From Faecalibacterium sp. I3-3-89 (lineage in GTDB: Bacteria > Bacillota > Clostridia > Oscillospirales > Ruminococcaceae), in the NCBI RefSeq assembly GCF_023347275.1, contig NZ_CP094468.1, forward strand, positions 1,736,001-1,800,000: a stretch of DNA of 64,000 nt. Reading direction: 5' to 3'. Position 1 is the stretch's first letter. Each line of letters begins with the position of its first letter. Under the pieces are notes generated by a model. It saw only the letters and a program-made list of their open reading frames with translations. It was not told the DNA's origin and did not search any database. The position numbers and the translations under genes are program-made. This document shows, one piece after another, positions 57,262 through 64,000 of the stretch.

Positions 57262-57753
57262 TTACACTCCAAACACTGCTTTCGTCAGCCGGATACCCGC
57301 TGCCGTTTTCATCGTATGTTCCATAAAGGTTCGGATTGCCTGCTGGTCGTACCCGCTTTCGGACGCATTGACGATATAATCTGCCTCAATCAGAATCTGA
57401 TAGTCAATGCCGTTGATCTGCGCCGGACTATGGTGGTGCCCTACCAGATAGGCCACACGGTCGATCTGTTCTGCTGTCATGCCGGTATCCGCCAAGAACT
57501 CCCGCACCAGCGGGGCACCCTCCTGCTCCTGATATTTACCATTGGTGTTGCCGTACTTTTTGCGGCAGAGCGGGCAGGCGATATCGTGGGTGATGGCCGC
57601 CACCTCCAGAATAAACTGCGTGTCTGCGTCCAGCCCCTCCAGCTCACCAATGGTTTTGGCATAGGTCCACACACAGCTCAGGTGCGTGATGTCATGGATA
57701 TTCCCTTCGGAAAAGGCGATCATCTTTTCCATGATCTGTGCAATGGTCATCAT
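57262..57753 (-). CDS. HD domain protein (phosphohydrolase)
   Basis: 163 residues. HD ligands are HDITHLSCVWTYAK, AAITHDIACPLCRKK and LVGHHHSPAQINGID. Metal-dependent phosphohydrolase fold of the small HDIG type; nucleotide substrate probable. Two adjacent ATG codons are possible starts (57753 or 57750). Confidence 0.88.
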   Translation of the reverse strand: MMTIAQIMEKMIAFSEGNIHDITHLSCVWTYAKTIGELEGLDADTQFILEVAAITHDIACPLCRKKYGNTNGKYQEQEGAPLVREFLADTGMTAEQIDRVAYLVGHHHSPAQINGIDYQILIEADYIVNASESGYDQQAIRTFMEHTMKTAAGIRLTKAVFGV

Positions 57754-57912
57754 TTGTTTTCACTCCCGTTTTTAATACTTAAATGTTCACCTTGATAAAC
57801 GCGAACTTGTCGGGGCGAGGCCCCTCCATCTTGCTGCCGCAAGACCGTTCTGTCACTTAAAAGCCCCACTGGGGCTTTCATTGTTCCGCTTCGCTCCACA
57901 AACGCGAATTTG

Positions 57913-58248
57913 TTATTCTCCTATGGAGGTACCGCTATCGTCTTTAAGACCACAAATCGCAACTATACCATTATTTTTATAACTCACAACGAGAATGGTA
58001 TCATTTCCTATTTTCCAACATGCTGTGCCGTTTTCACTGGTATCAGGCTTCCCCCATACCTCTCTAAGCTGGTCAATATGATACCCAGGCAAAAGGTTAT
58101 TAACATCGGCTTCACTCATTTCTGCGATTGCCGCCAGAGTGGGAAGATTGTCGTTGCTTTTGTGATTGTAGTATCCATAAAACCACGCCGATACACATAT
58201 CGCAAGAACCAAGATGATTACAGCTATAACAGATAGCTTCTTTTTCAT
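57913..58248 (-). CDS. membrane-anchored small protein with BamE/SmpA-like domain (tentative)
   Basis: 111 residues. One N-terminal membrane anchor (MKKKLSVIAVIILVLAICVS). The outside part DVNNLLPGYHIDQLREVWGK and ACWKIGNDTILVVSYKNNGI resembles the short alpha-beta BamE-like repeat used in Gram-positive lipoproteins. The ATG overlaps the stop of the truncated DUF554 gene (ATGA-type). Function unknown. Confidence 0.6.
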   Translation of the reverse strand: MKKKLSVIAVIILVLAICVSAWFYGYYNHKSNDNLPTLAAIAEMSEADVNNLLPGYHIDQLREVWGKPDTSENGTACWKIGNDTILVVSYKNNGIVAICGLKDDSGTSIGE

Positions 58249-58607
58249 ACAATCACACTCCTCGTCAAGTTCCGATTCATAAAATCCCCGTCACTTCCAG
58301 TCTTGTGTTTGAGCCACTCGCCAAAGCGTTCAAACTGTGCATCCAGATCCATAAGTTCACCCAGCAGCGCACCCAACGCCAGCGATAGAATCATGACCAT
58401 AGAGCCACCGGTGCTCAAAGTTCCGTCTGGCCTAACCGTCAGTATCTTGGAGAGCGTTCCCGCCGCTCCCAGAAACACCACGGAAAAGCCCGTGGCTTTG
58501 ATGATTGTATCCTGATAGCGCTCTTTCAGAAAGCATTTGAACAGAATACCCAGCACACCGCCCATCACAATGGCCAGCGCATTGATGATCGTTCCCAATC
58601 CCCGCAT
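58245..58607 (-). pseudogene. DUF554 family membrane protein, C-terminal half lost
   Basis: 120 residues. MRGLGTIINALAIVMGGVLG and SMVMILSLALGALLGELMDL are the first three helices of DUF554 proteins (about 230 residues). The family continues through an SGG-D-FVxGF segment into further helices. Here it turns into DFMNRNLTRSVIV and stops at the next gene's start. Loss of half the helices probably inactivates it. Confidence 0.7.
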
Positions 58608-58624
58608 TTTCGTTTTTTCTTTGC

Positions 58625-59107
58625 TTACTGATTCCTGTATTTGTTTAAGACTTCATCCGGGATATGACAGTAGCTGCAATCTTCCGGGTACCGCTCCAGA
58701 TGGTGCTGATGCTCCTCTGCACTCCGGACGTAATTCGTCAGCGGCAGCACTTCCACAACGATTTTATCCCGGTCCTTCCGGCTGTCAATAAAGGCTCTTG
58801 CTTCTTCCAGATGTCCGGGATTTGTGCTGTAAAGCCCCGTGCGATACTTTTTTCCAACATCAACGCCCTGTTTGTTCAGGCTGTACGGGTCGATGATTTC
58901 AAACAGATGCTCCATAAGCTCTGTAACACTGGTACATTTCTCATCAAAGACCACTTTAACGCACTCTGCGTATCCATCATACGGGCCGTCCAGCGTGTTT
59001 GTTGTTCCGTTGGCTCTCCCGGCTTCGGTCGTCCGTACACCGGGCACCGTGTCAAAAAAATGCTGGACGCCCCAAAGGCACCCGCCTGCAATGTATACCG
59101 TTTCCAT
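58625..59107 (-). CDS. msrA: peptide methionine sulfoxide reductase A
   Basis: 160 residues from ATG at 59107 (METVYIAGGCLWGVQHFF), with AAGGAA upstream. Active-site Cys10 in GGCLWG replaces the usual GCFWG by leucine. TEAGRANGTTNTLDG, DPYSLNKQGVDVGKKYRTGL and EEHQHHLERYPEDC complete the domain. Repairs methionine sulfoxide. 17 bases before the DUF554 fragment. Confidence 0.93.
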   Translation of the reverse strand: METVYIAGGCLWGVQHFFDTVPGVRTTEAGRANGTTNTLDGPYDGYAECVKVVFDEKCTSVTELMEHLFEIIDPYSLNKQGVDVGKKYRTGLYSTNPGHLEEARAFIDSRKDRDKIVVEVLPLTNYVRSAEEHQHHLERYPEDCSYCHIPDEVLNKYRNQ

Positions 59108-59317
59108 ACTCTTGACTTTCCTTCTTTTACTGGTACAGTTTGCATCCATGCTCTGTACTCCTTACGGTTTCCTTGCTAGCTGCAAATCGATCCATCATAC
59201 CAACTCACAAAAAGTGCTTCCGCACCATTGCAGAGTAATTATCATATTGTTGAAAGCCATCTCGCTCATACTCGATTTCCATGATGCACCCCTTTATAAC
59301 TTCCACAAACGTGAATT

Positions 59318-59575
59318 TTACAGGGTACGAATGATATGAGAAGCAAGTTCTGCATTTTCTTTGTCTACAAAAATCTCTGTAATATACTGAGGCTTTATTC
59401 CAAAAGTTCCGATTTGTGCTCGCATCCGTGTTGCGTCAAAAACACTTCGCTGATTCATATCTTTGGTTTTGCAATAGCATTTGATTCCAGCCGCTGTCAA
59501 AGCATCTGTAATACGGTGACAATAGGTTGAATCCGAAACCGTTGCTACCTGTGACTTGAAGAATCGTTCCAGCAT
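59318..59575 (-). CDS. small conserved protein, possibly DUF2007-like signal-transducing fold
   Basis: 85 residues from ATG at 59575 (MLERFFKSQVATVSDSTYCH), with AGGAGG at 7 bases. An alpha-beta pattern with ALTAAGIKCYCKTKDMNQ and YITEIFVDKENAELASHIIR. The layout (regulator-of-subunit-like ferredoxin fold) recalls DUF2007, but I cannot confirm it. Confidence 0.6.
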   Translation of the reverse strand: MLERFFKSQVATVSDSTYCHRITDALTAAGIKCYCKTKDMNQRSVFDATRMRAQIGTFGIKPQYITEIFVDKENAELASHIIRTL

Positions 59576-59715
59576 GGTGAACCTCCTATGCAAAAAAGTT
59601 GGACGATGAGTACTTGATGAACCAACGTAGCAAATTCCGATTTATCAAATAAGAATTTCCGTCAATTTTTCTCTTGATGCGGCTCGCTTCTAAGAGTAGG
59701 AACGAACTGTTCTGT

Positions 59716-59757
59716 TGCCGGAGACGGACCATTCGGGTCGATCTCCGGCAGTATTTT
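59716..59757. terminator. terminator after adenine deaminase gene
   Basis: TGCCGGAGA / TCTCCGGCA. The T run is on the plus side, with AAAAATA before it on the same strand, so it can be bidirectional. Confidence 0.65.
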
Positions 59758-59769
59758 TGTTATCGCGTA

Positions 59770-61509
59770 TTAAAAAACAGCCGGAACGACTTTCTGCTGC
59801 GCTACATCGATGATGCCGTATGTATTCAGTCTGAGTTTTGGAATGACCGGAAGGCTGACGAAGGCGAGGGTCATAAAGATACCGATATCTTCCGCTACAC
59901 CATGTGCCTTGAGGGCATCGTTCAGCGCCTGCATTTTCGCCGCAACGCTCTCTGCGCTTTCGGTGCTCATCAATCCGGCCACCGGAAGCGCAAGTTCTGC
60001 CACGACCTGTCCATCTGCCACAAACGCAAGTCCGCCTTTGTTTTTCCGCACAGTGTTGCCGGCCAGCATCATATCGGTATCGTTGTCCCCTGCCACGATC
60101 AGGTTATGGGAATCATGTGCGATGCTCGATGCAACGGCTCCGCATTTCAGGCTGAAGTTTCCTAAAAAGCCAATGCCCACATGGCCGGAGTGATGATGCC
60201 GCTCAAAAACGGCCAGTTTTACGATGTTGTGTTCCGGATCCACACCGGGAGCTTTGCCCGGATGCCGTTGGAACGGGATGATTTTTTCCTCCGTAAGCAG
60301 CTCGCCCCGGTTCAGGCAGATGACACGCTCCTGCTCCCCGCTTTCCCGAAGTTCCAGGTCCTGCAGTGTGATCTCATCCAGATCAAAGGAATCCATAACG
60401 TGGGAAAATCTCACACGGTCGATGTCAAGCGGTGCGGGTTTCAGCGTTTTTCCGTGCTCGGCCACCAGCGTGCCATTCTTGTAAACCTGTTCGACCGTAA
60501 AGGATTCAAAATCCGATACTACAATGAGGTCGGCAGCATACCCCGGTGCCACGGCACCGTGCTGCTTGAATCCAAAATACTGTGCCGGAACCAGCGTTGC
60601 CATTTTGACGGCCACTGCTGGGTCTGCGCCCAGCCGGATCGCTTTACGAATGTTGGAATCGATGTGGCCGCTGTCCAGCAGGTCACCGGGGTGCTTATCA
60701 TCCGTCACCAGCATACAGCGGCTGCAATAGGGCTCCCGGAACAGCGGCATCAGGGCCTCCATATTTTTGGCAGCCGTTCCTTCCCGGATCATGATGTATT
60801 GTCCGAGCCGGAATTTTTCCATGGCTTCCTCGATGTTGGAGCACTCGTGATCGGACTGAACGCCTGCCGCAATATAAGCATTCAGGTCCTTATCGCTCAA
60901 GAGCGGTGCATGGCCATCCACGATCTTTCCCGCTTCGGTGCAGTCGCGGATCTTCTGCAGGATCTTCGGGTCACAGCGCACCGTCCCATAGGCATTCATC
61001 AGTTCCGCAAGCCCCAGCACACGGGGATCGCCGTAGTAAGGCCGGAGCTGTTCTGCGTTCAGCACCGCACCGGATTCATCCAGATCCGTGGCCGGAACAC
61101 AGGAGGGCAGCATGAAATAAACCGAAAGGGTCAGATTTTTTGTCGTTTCCAGCATAAAGTCCAAGCCTTCCAGCCCCGCAACATTCGAGATCTCGTGTGG
61201 GTCTGTGACCACCGCAGTGGTACCGTGGGGCAGCACTGCCTGCTCGAAAGCCGGACCACAGAGCATGGAGCTTTCGATGTGGATATGCCCATCGATCAGG
61301 CCCGGGCAGACATATTTGCCGTGCAGATCAACTTCTTTCCGGCCATGATACGCACCCACACCCACGATCCGGTTTCCGCTGATGGCAATGTCAGCGGTGT
61401 CGATCTCATCGGTAAACACATTGACGATTCTGGCATTTTTCAAAACCAGATCGGCCAGAGCATCTCCTCTGCCTGCCGAGATCCTGCGTTTCAGCTCATC
61501 AGACTGCAT
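59770..61509 (-). CDS. ade: adenine deaminase
   Basis: 579 residues. VVTDPHEISNVAGLEGLDF, GLIDGHIHIESSM (HxH metal ligands), CSRCMLVTDDKHPGDLL and VAPGYAADLIVVSDFESF are standard for the Ade family. FVADGQVVAELALPVAGLMS belongs to its C-terminal domain. Deaminates adenine to hypoxanthine for purine salvage. Full length. Transcribed from the extended minus 10 of the terminator-promoter module at 61570. Confidence 0.96.
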   Translation of the reverse strand: MQSDELKRRISAGRGDALADLVLKNARIVNVFTDEIDTADIAISGNRIVGVGAYHGRKEVDLHGKYVCPGLIDGHIHIESSMLCGPAFEQAVLPHGTTAVVTDPHEISNVAGLEGLDFMLETTKNLTLSVYFMLPSCVPATDLDESGAVLNAEQLRPYYGDPRVLGLAELMNAYGTVRCDPKILQKIRDCTEAGKIVDGHAPLLSDKDLNAYIAAGVQSDHECSNIEEAMEKFRLGQYIMIREGTAAKNMEALMPLFREPYCSRCMLVTDDKHPGDLLDSGHIDSNIRKAIRLGADPAVAVKMATLVPAQYFGFKQHGAVAPGYAADLIVVSDFESFTVEQVYKNGTLVAEHGKTLKPAPLDIDRVRFSHVMDSFDLDEITLQDLELRESGEQERVICLNRGELLTEEKIIPFQRHPGKAPGVDPEHNIVKLAVFERHHHSGHVGIGFLGNFSLKCGAVASSIAHDSHNLIVAGDNDTDMMLAGNTVRKNKGGLAFVADGQVVAELALPVAGLMSTESAESVAAKMQALNDALKAHGVAEDIGIFMTLAFVSLPVIPKLRLNTYGIIDVAQQKVVPAVF

Positions 61510-61569
61510 AGAAACATCTCCTCTCTTTGAAGTTCGATTTTCTCACCTGTGGATTGGTTCTGCCATTAT

Positions 61570-61680
61570 TCTACCACGCCTTGCCGCTGCGGAAAAGATG
61601 CCAGGAACAAAAATGGCCCCGGAGGGCTTGCTGCAGCTCTCCGGGGCCACTTTATGTGCGTTGTGCCTTGGCGCAGACCG
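61570..61680 (-). repeat. terminator-promoter module, copy 4
   Basis: Hairpin GGCCCCGGAGAGC / GCCCTCCGGGGCC with ATTTTTG, then CGTGGTAGAATAATG as extended minus 10 for ade. It terminates the alcohol dehydrogenase gene upstream; the small CGCCAAGGCACAACGCACA hairpin is partly eroded. Confidence 0.8.
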
Positions 61681-62715
61681 TCAGCACTCCACTGCCACCT
61701 TGATCACGCCGTCCCGTTTCTTTTCAAACAGCTCGTAGCCCTCTGCGATCCGGCGCAGGGGGTAGGTGTGGGTGATGAGCGGTTCGGTATCGATCTTGCC
61801 TTCTGCGATGAGACGCAGCGTTTCTTCACAATCGCAGCCGTCCACGCCGCCGGTCTTAAAGGTGAGGTTTTTGCCGTACATCTCCGGCAGCGGCAGGGTT
61901 TGTGCCTTGTCGTACAGCGCCACCACGGTCACGATGGCGTTGGGTCTTGCGCACTCCCACGCCAGCCGGAAGGTAGTGTCCGCCCCTGCCACCTCCAGCA
62001 CCACATCGGCCCCGCCGTGGTCGCTGTTGGCGCGCACAAAGGTGGCGCAGTCCTCCGGCTGCACGGTGAGCACCTGCGGGTAGTGCCGACGGATGAACTG
62101 CAGGCGGCTTGCGTCCTTTTCACAGACGATGATGCGCTTGGGGCTGTGCAGCATGACGCACAGCAGCGTGCAGATGCCGGTCGGCCCTGCACCGAGGATC
62201 AGCACGGTATCCTCGGGGGTGATTTCCGAGATGCGTGCCGCCCAAAAGCCGGTGGCCAGCACATCGCCCACCAGCAGCGCCTGCCGATCGGTGACGCTGT
62301 CCGGGATCTTGTTCAGTCCCTGATCCGCAAAGGGCACCCGGACATACTCGGCCTGCCCGCCGTCGATGCGGCAGCCCAGCGCCCAGCCGCCGTTTTGATC
62401 GGTGCAGTTGTTCACAAAGCCTTTTTTGCAGAAAAAGCACTCTCCGCAGAAGGTCTCCACGTTCACCGTCACCCGGTCGCCGGGTTTCACATTGGTCACC
62501 GCACTGCCCACTTCTTCTACGATGCCCACCATCTCGTGCCCTACCGTGATGCCGGGCACCGCCCGGGGCACGCTGCCGTGCTTGATGTGCAGATCGCTGG
62601 AGCAGATACTGGCAAGGGTCACCTTTACAATGGCGTCCCGCTCGTGCTGCAGCACCGGCTTTGGTTTTTCCATCAGGGCAAATGTTCCCTCTGAAACATA
62701 GGTATAGGTCAGCAT
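61681..62715 (-). CDS. zinc-dependent alcohol dehydrogenase family protein
   Basis: 344 residues from ATG at 62715 (MLTYTYVSEGTFALMEKPKP), with GGAGG at 8 bases. ICSSDLHIKHG and VGHEMVGIVEEVG hold catalytic zinc ligands. The structural zinc loop is CGECFFCKKGFVNNC. The NAD site is LILGAGPTGICTLLCVML. Medium-chain dehydrogenase of unknown alcohol or polyol substrate. Promoter and terminator both come from repeat modules. Confidence 0.93.
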   Translation of the reverse strand: MLTYTYVSEGTFALMEKPKPVLQHERDAIVKVTLASICSSDLHIKHGSVPRAVPGITVGHEMVGIVEEVGSAVTNVKPGDRVTVNVETFCGECFFCKKGFVNNCTDQNGGWALGCRIDGGQAEYVRVPFADQGLNKIPDSVTDRQALLVGDVLATGFWAARISEITPEDTVLILGAGPTGICTLLCVMLHSPKRIIVCEKDASRLQFIRRHYPQVLTVQPEDCATFVRANSDHGGADVVLEVAGADTTFRLAWECARPNAIVTVVALYDKAQTLPLPEMYGKNLTFKTGGVDGCDCEETLRLIAEGKIDTEPLITHTYPLRRIAEGYELFEKKRDGVIKVAVEC

Positions 62716-62830
62716 GCTTTTTACCTCCATGCGCTTTGATATTTCCGAACGGAGTATACCGCAAAAGTCAGCCGCTCACCCGGCTCACAGGATATAGTGA
62801 GGTACCTCCATAAATTCTGAGTTGCTGTTC

Positions 62831-62950
62831 TCAGTATACCATGTTTTTCCCTTGCGGAAAAGATAGCGAAACAAAAATGGCCCCGGAGAGCTTGTTACAG
62901 CTCTCCGGGGCCACCTTATGTGCGTTGTGCCTTGGCGCACACGACCGGCG
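62831..62950 (-). repeat. terminator-promoter module, copy 5
   Basis: Nearly the same as copy 1 on the hairpin side (GGCCCCGGAGAGCTGTAAC..., ATTTTTG), then CGCAAGGGAAAAACATGGTATACTG as extended minus 10 for the alcohol dehydrogenase gene. Terminates the second hsp20. Confidence 0.85.
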
Positions 62951-62952
62951 TT

Positions 62953-63417
62953 TTACTCGATTGCAATCAGATTCGGGTTCTCAGGCAAAGCCTTCGTCTG
63001 CTGAGGAGCAGGCAGCTCGACGTGCAGGACGCCATCCTCGAACTTTGCGTGGATGTCTTCCTTCTTCACATCGCCCACGTAGAAACTGCGTGCGCAGGTG
63101 CCGGAGAAGGATTCGCGCCGCAGATAGCGGCCCTTCTTATCCTTTTCGTCATTGCTGTGGCTGCGCACTGCCTGAATGGTCAGGTAGCCGTCGTTCAGAT
63201 CCATCTGAACGTCTTCCTTCTTGCAGCCCGGCAGGTCAACAGCTACTTCGTAGCCGTTGTCCGTCTGTTTGACATCGGTCTTCATCATGTTTGCACCGCG
63301 CTTACCAAAGGTATCACGAGCCTCACGGTTCATCATACGTTCCAGTGCAGCGTCATTCCAGAACGGATCGAAGAAATCATCGAACAGGTTTTCATGGAAA
63401 ACAGTCGGCATAAGCAT
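62953..63417 (-). CDS. hsp20: Hsp20/alpha-crystallin small heat-shock protein, second copy
   Basis: 154 residues, near-identical to the 10946 copy (VDLPGCKKEDVQMDLNDGYL; the same FEDGVLHVELPAP and NPNLIAIE end) and differing mostly in the N-terminal arm and the KGRYLRRESFSG loop; one residue shorter at GDVKKEDIH. Same CIRCE-controlled promoter and same downstream module, so the whole unit of about 740 bp is duplicated. Confidence 0.95.
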   Translation of the reverse strand: MLMPTVFHENLFDDFFDPFWNDAALERMMNREARDTFGKRGANMMKTDVKQTDNGYEVAVDLPGCKKEDVQMDLNDGYLTIQAVRSHSNDEKDKKGRYLRRESFSGTCARSFYVGDVKKEDIHAKFEDGVLHVELPAPQQTKALPENPNLIAIE

Positions 63418-63536
63418 AAATCATTCCTCCAATCCCGGCGTTCGGGTCGGGGCAAAAAATCTGAAGCGTCCATTCAGAAGGGCTTTCCGGGGAGCCTTGC
63501 GGCTCTCCTTTTGCCCTTCCTCCTGAGCACGCCATA

Positions 63537-63579
63537 GTTATAGCACCATTTATTAGCAGTGTCAATAGGAGAGTGCTAA
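63537..63579 (-). promoter_or_regulatory. second hsp20 promoter with CIRCE operator
   Basis: TTGACA (63565-63560), 17 bases, TATAAC (63542-63537) on the minus strand. CIRCE at 63553-63579: TTAGCAGTG, nine bases, GAGTGCTAA. Same arms as copy 1, different spacer sequence. Confidence 0.9.
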
Positions 63580-63654
63580 AATTCATGAAAGAATAACACT
63601 TTTATAAAATCCTATGCAATCTTTTCGGAACTCAGTCGTATCATCGTGTTTTTA

Positions 63655-64000
63655 TCATTTCTGCCGGTACATCGGCGCAGACAGATATTTCATGCCGTTG
63701 TCCGGGACGATGACCACGATGTTCTTTTCCTGATTCTCCGGTCTGCGGCCCACCTGCACCGCTGCGTGCAAAGCCGCTGCTGCCGATGTGCCCAGAAACA
63801 GTCCTTCCGCCCGCAGCACCTCATGGGCCGTTTCGTAGGCTTCCTCGGTGCGGACATTGATGCACGCATCGCTCCAGTCTGGCCGCAGATAGTCGGAAAG
63901 TGCGCTTTCCGGCACATCATACGCCGGCAAAACGCCATCTATGATCTGCGCATCCGGGTGCTCCGGGGTCAGGCGGGAGTCCGGATGGGGCTGCACCAGA
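63655..64000 (-). CDS. cysteine synthase-like PLP enzyme, C-terminal part
   Basis: Window edge cuts the gene. The visible about 115 codons give IIDGVLPAYDVPESALSDYL, EEAYETAHEVLRAEGLFLGT, SAAAALHAAVQVGR and IVVIVPDNGMKYLS, the C-terminal domain of O-acetylserine sulfhydrylase/cystathionine beta-synthase type enzymes with a GTSAAAA loop in place of GISSGAA. It makes cysteine or a related amino acid. No ribosome site can be judged. Confidence 0.85.
   Translation of the reverse strand, partial: LVQPHPDSRLTPEHPDAQIIDGVLPAYDVPESALSDYLRPDWSDACINVRTEEAYETAHEVLRAEGLFLGTSAAAALHAAVQVGRRPENQEKNIVVIVPDNGMKYLSAPMYRQK

Noticed and set aside
60181..61530. Plus-strand open frame of 449 codons opposite adenine deaminase
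   Set aside because: Shadow of ade, whose HxH and other motifs are complete on the minus strand.
1..64000. tRNA or rRNA genes
   Set aside because: No cloverleaf with CCA-proximal TTCGAAT-type T arm and no rRNA core sequence noticed on reading both strands; a tRNAscan or Rfam scan would settle it.

Overview
The window reads as chromosome of a strictly anaerobic, low-redox Firmicute of the Oscillospiraceae (Ruminococcaceae), most likely Faecalibacterium or a close relative. This is inference from gene content and style. It carries a T-box leader, CIRCE/HrcA heat-shock control and SigA-type promoters (TTGACA-17-TATAAT). It also has hydroxylamine reductase with a ferredoxin and a Crp/Fnr regulator, a desulfoferrodoxin, an EFR1-type ferredoxin and a broken sigK in an apparently asporogenous setting. 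The backbone looks moderately GC-rich. The exopolysaccharide segment at the left end is visibly richer in AT.

Layout. (1) 1-9 kb, minus strand: an exopolysaccharide locus. A priming sugar transferase (7765-8439) comes first, then debris (a ugd start, mobile-element pieces, a truncated DUF1972 glycosyltransferase), three glycosyltransferases, a radical SAM/SPASM protein, an acyltransferase-3 and a hexapeptide acetyltransferase cut by the window edge. Two of the genes carry G9 tracts and a C10 tract lies in the upstream region, so phase variation is plausible. Several genes are preceded by the orphaned 3' tail of a vanished neighbour. (2) 9-25 kb: housekeeping and stress genes. These are a nitroreductase, Hsp20 under CIRCE, an AI-2E family permease, a MarR plus membrane-protein pair, a pyruvate-kinase-like protein, hcp with its ferredoxin and Crp/Fnr regulator, ThrE and argG. 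(3) 25-38 kb: an AEC transporter, an anion permease, three methyltransferases, a ZIP metal transporter and a divergent secreted protein that share a candidate metalloregulator box. A cyclase, an isochorismatase, an alpha/beta hydrolase, EFR1, Nudix and Gfo/Idh genes and a desulfoferrodoxin follow. (4) 38.6-46 kb: a T-box riboswitch controlling a BASS-family transporter, a GH31 glucosidase and a 1072-residue hybrid histidine kinase. (5) 46.1-54.5 kb: a decayed integrative conjugative element of the Tn1549/CTn type beside the 5' half of sigK. It keeps accessory genes (DUF4315, DUF4366, Cys-rich VLP, MobC and others) but lacks the relaxase, T4SS ATPases and the catalytic half of its recombinase. 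(6) 54.9-64 kb: Nudix, Fic, HD, MsrA, adenine deaminase, zinc alcohol dehydrogenase, a second CIRCE-controlled Hsp20 and a partial PLP enzyme of the cysteine-synthase type.

Two themes recur. First, decay: about twenty truncated genes or tails are visible, including a duplicated hydrolase/EFR1 segment whose 15-kb copy is ruined while the 35-kb copy is intact. Second, small dispersed elements. A terminator-plus-extended-minus-10-promoter module occurs five times, always on the minus strand between genes. A two-hairpin repeat of about 98 bp occurs three times. A palindrome of about 23 bp occurs five times, only in the conjugative-element remnant. No tRNA, rRNA or CRISPR array was seen.
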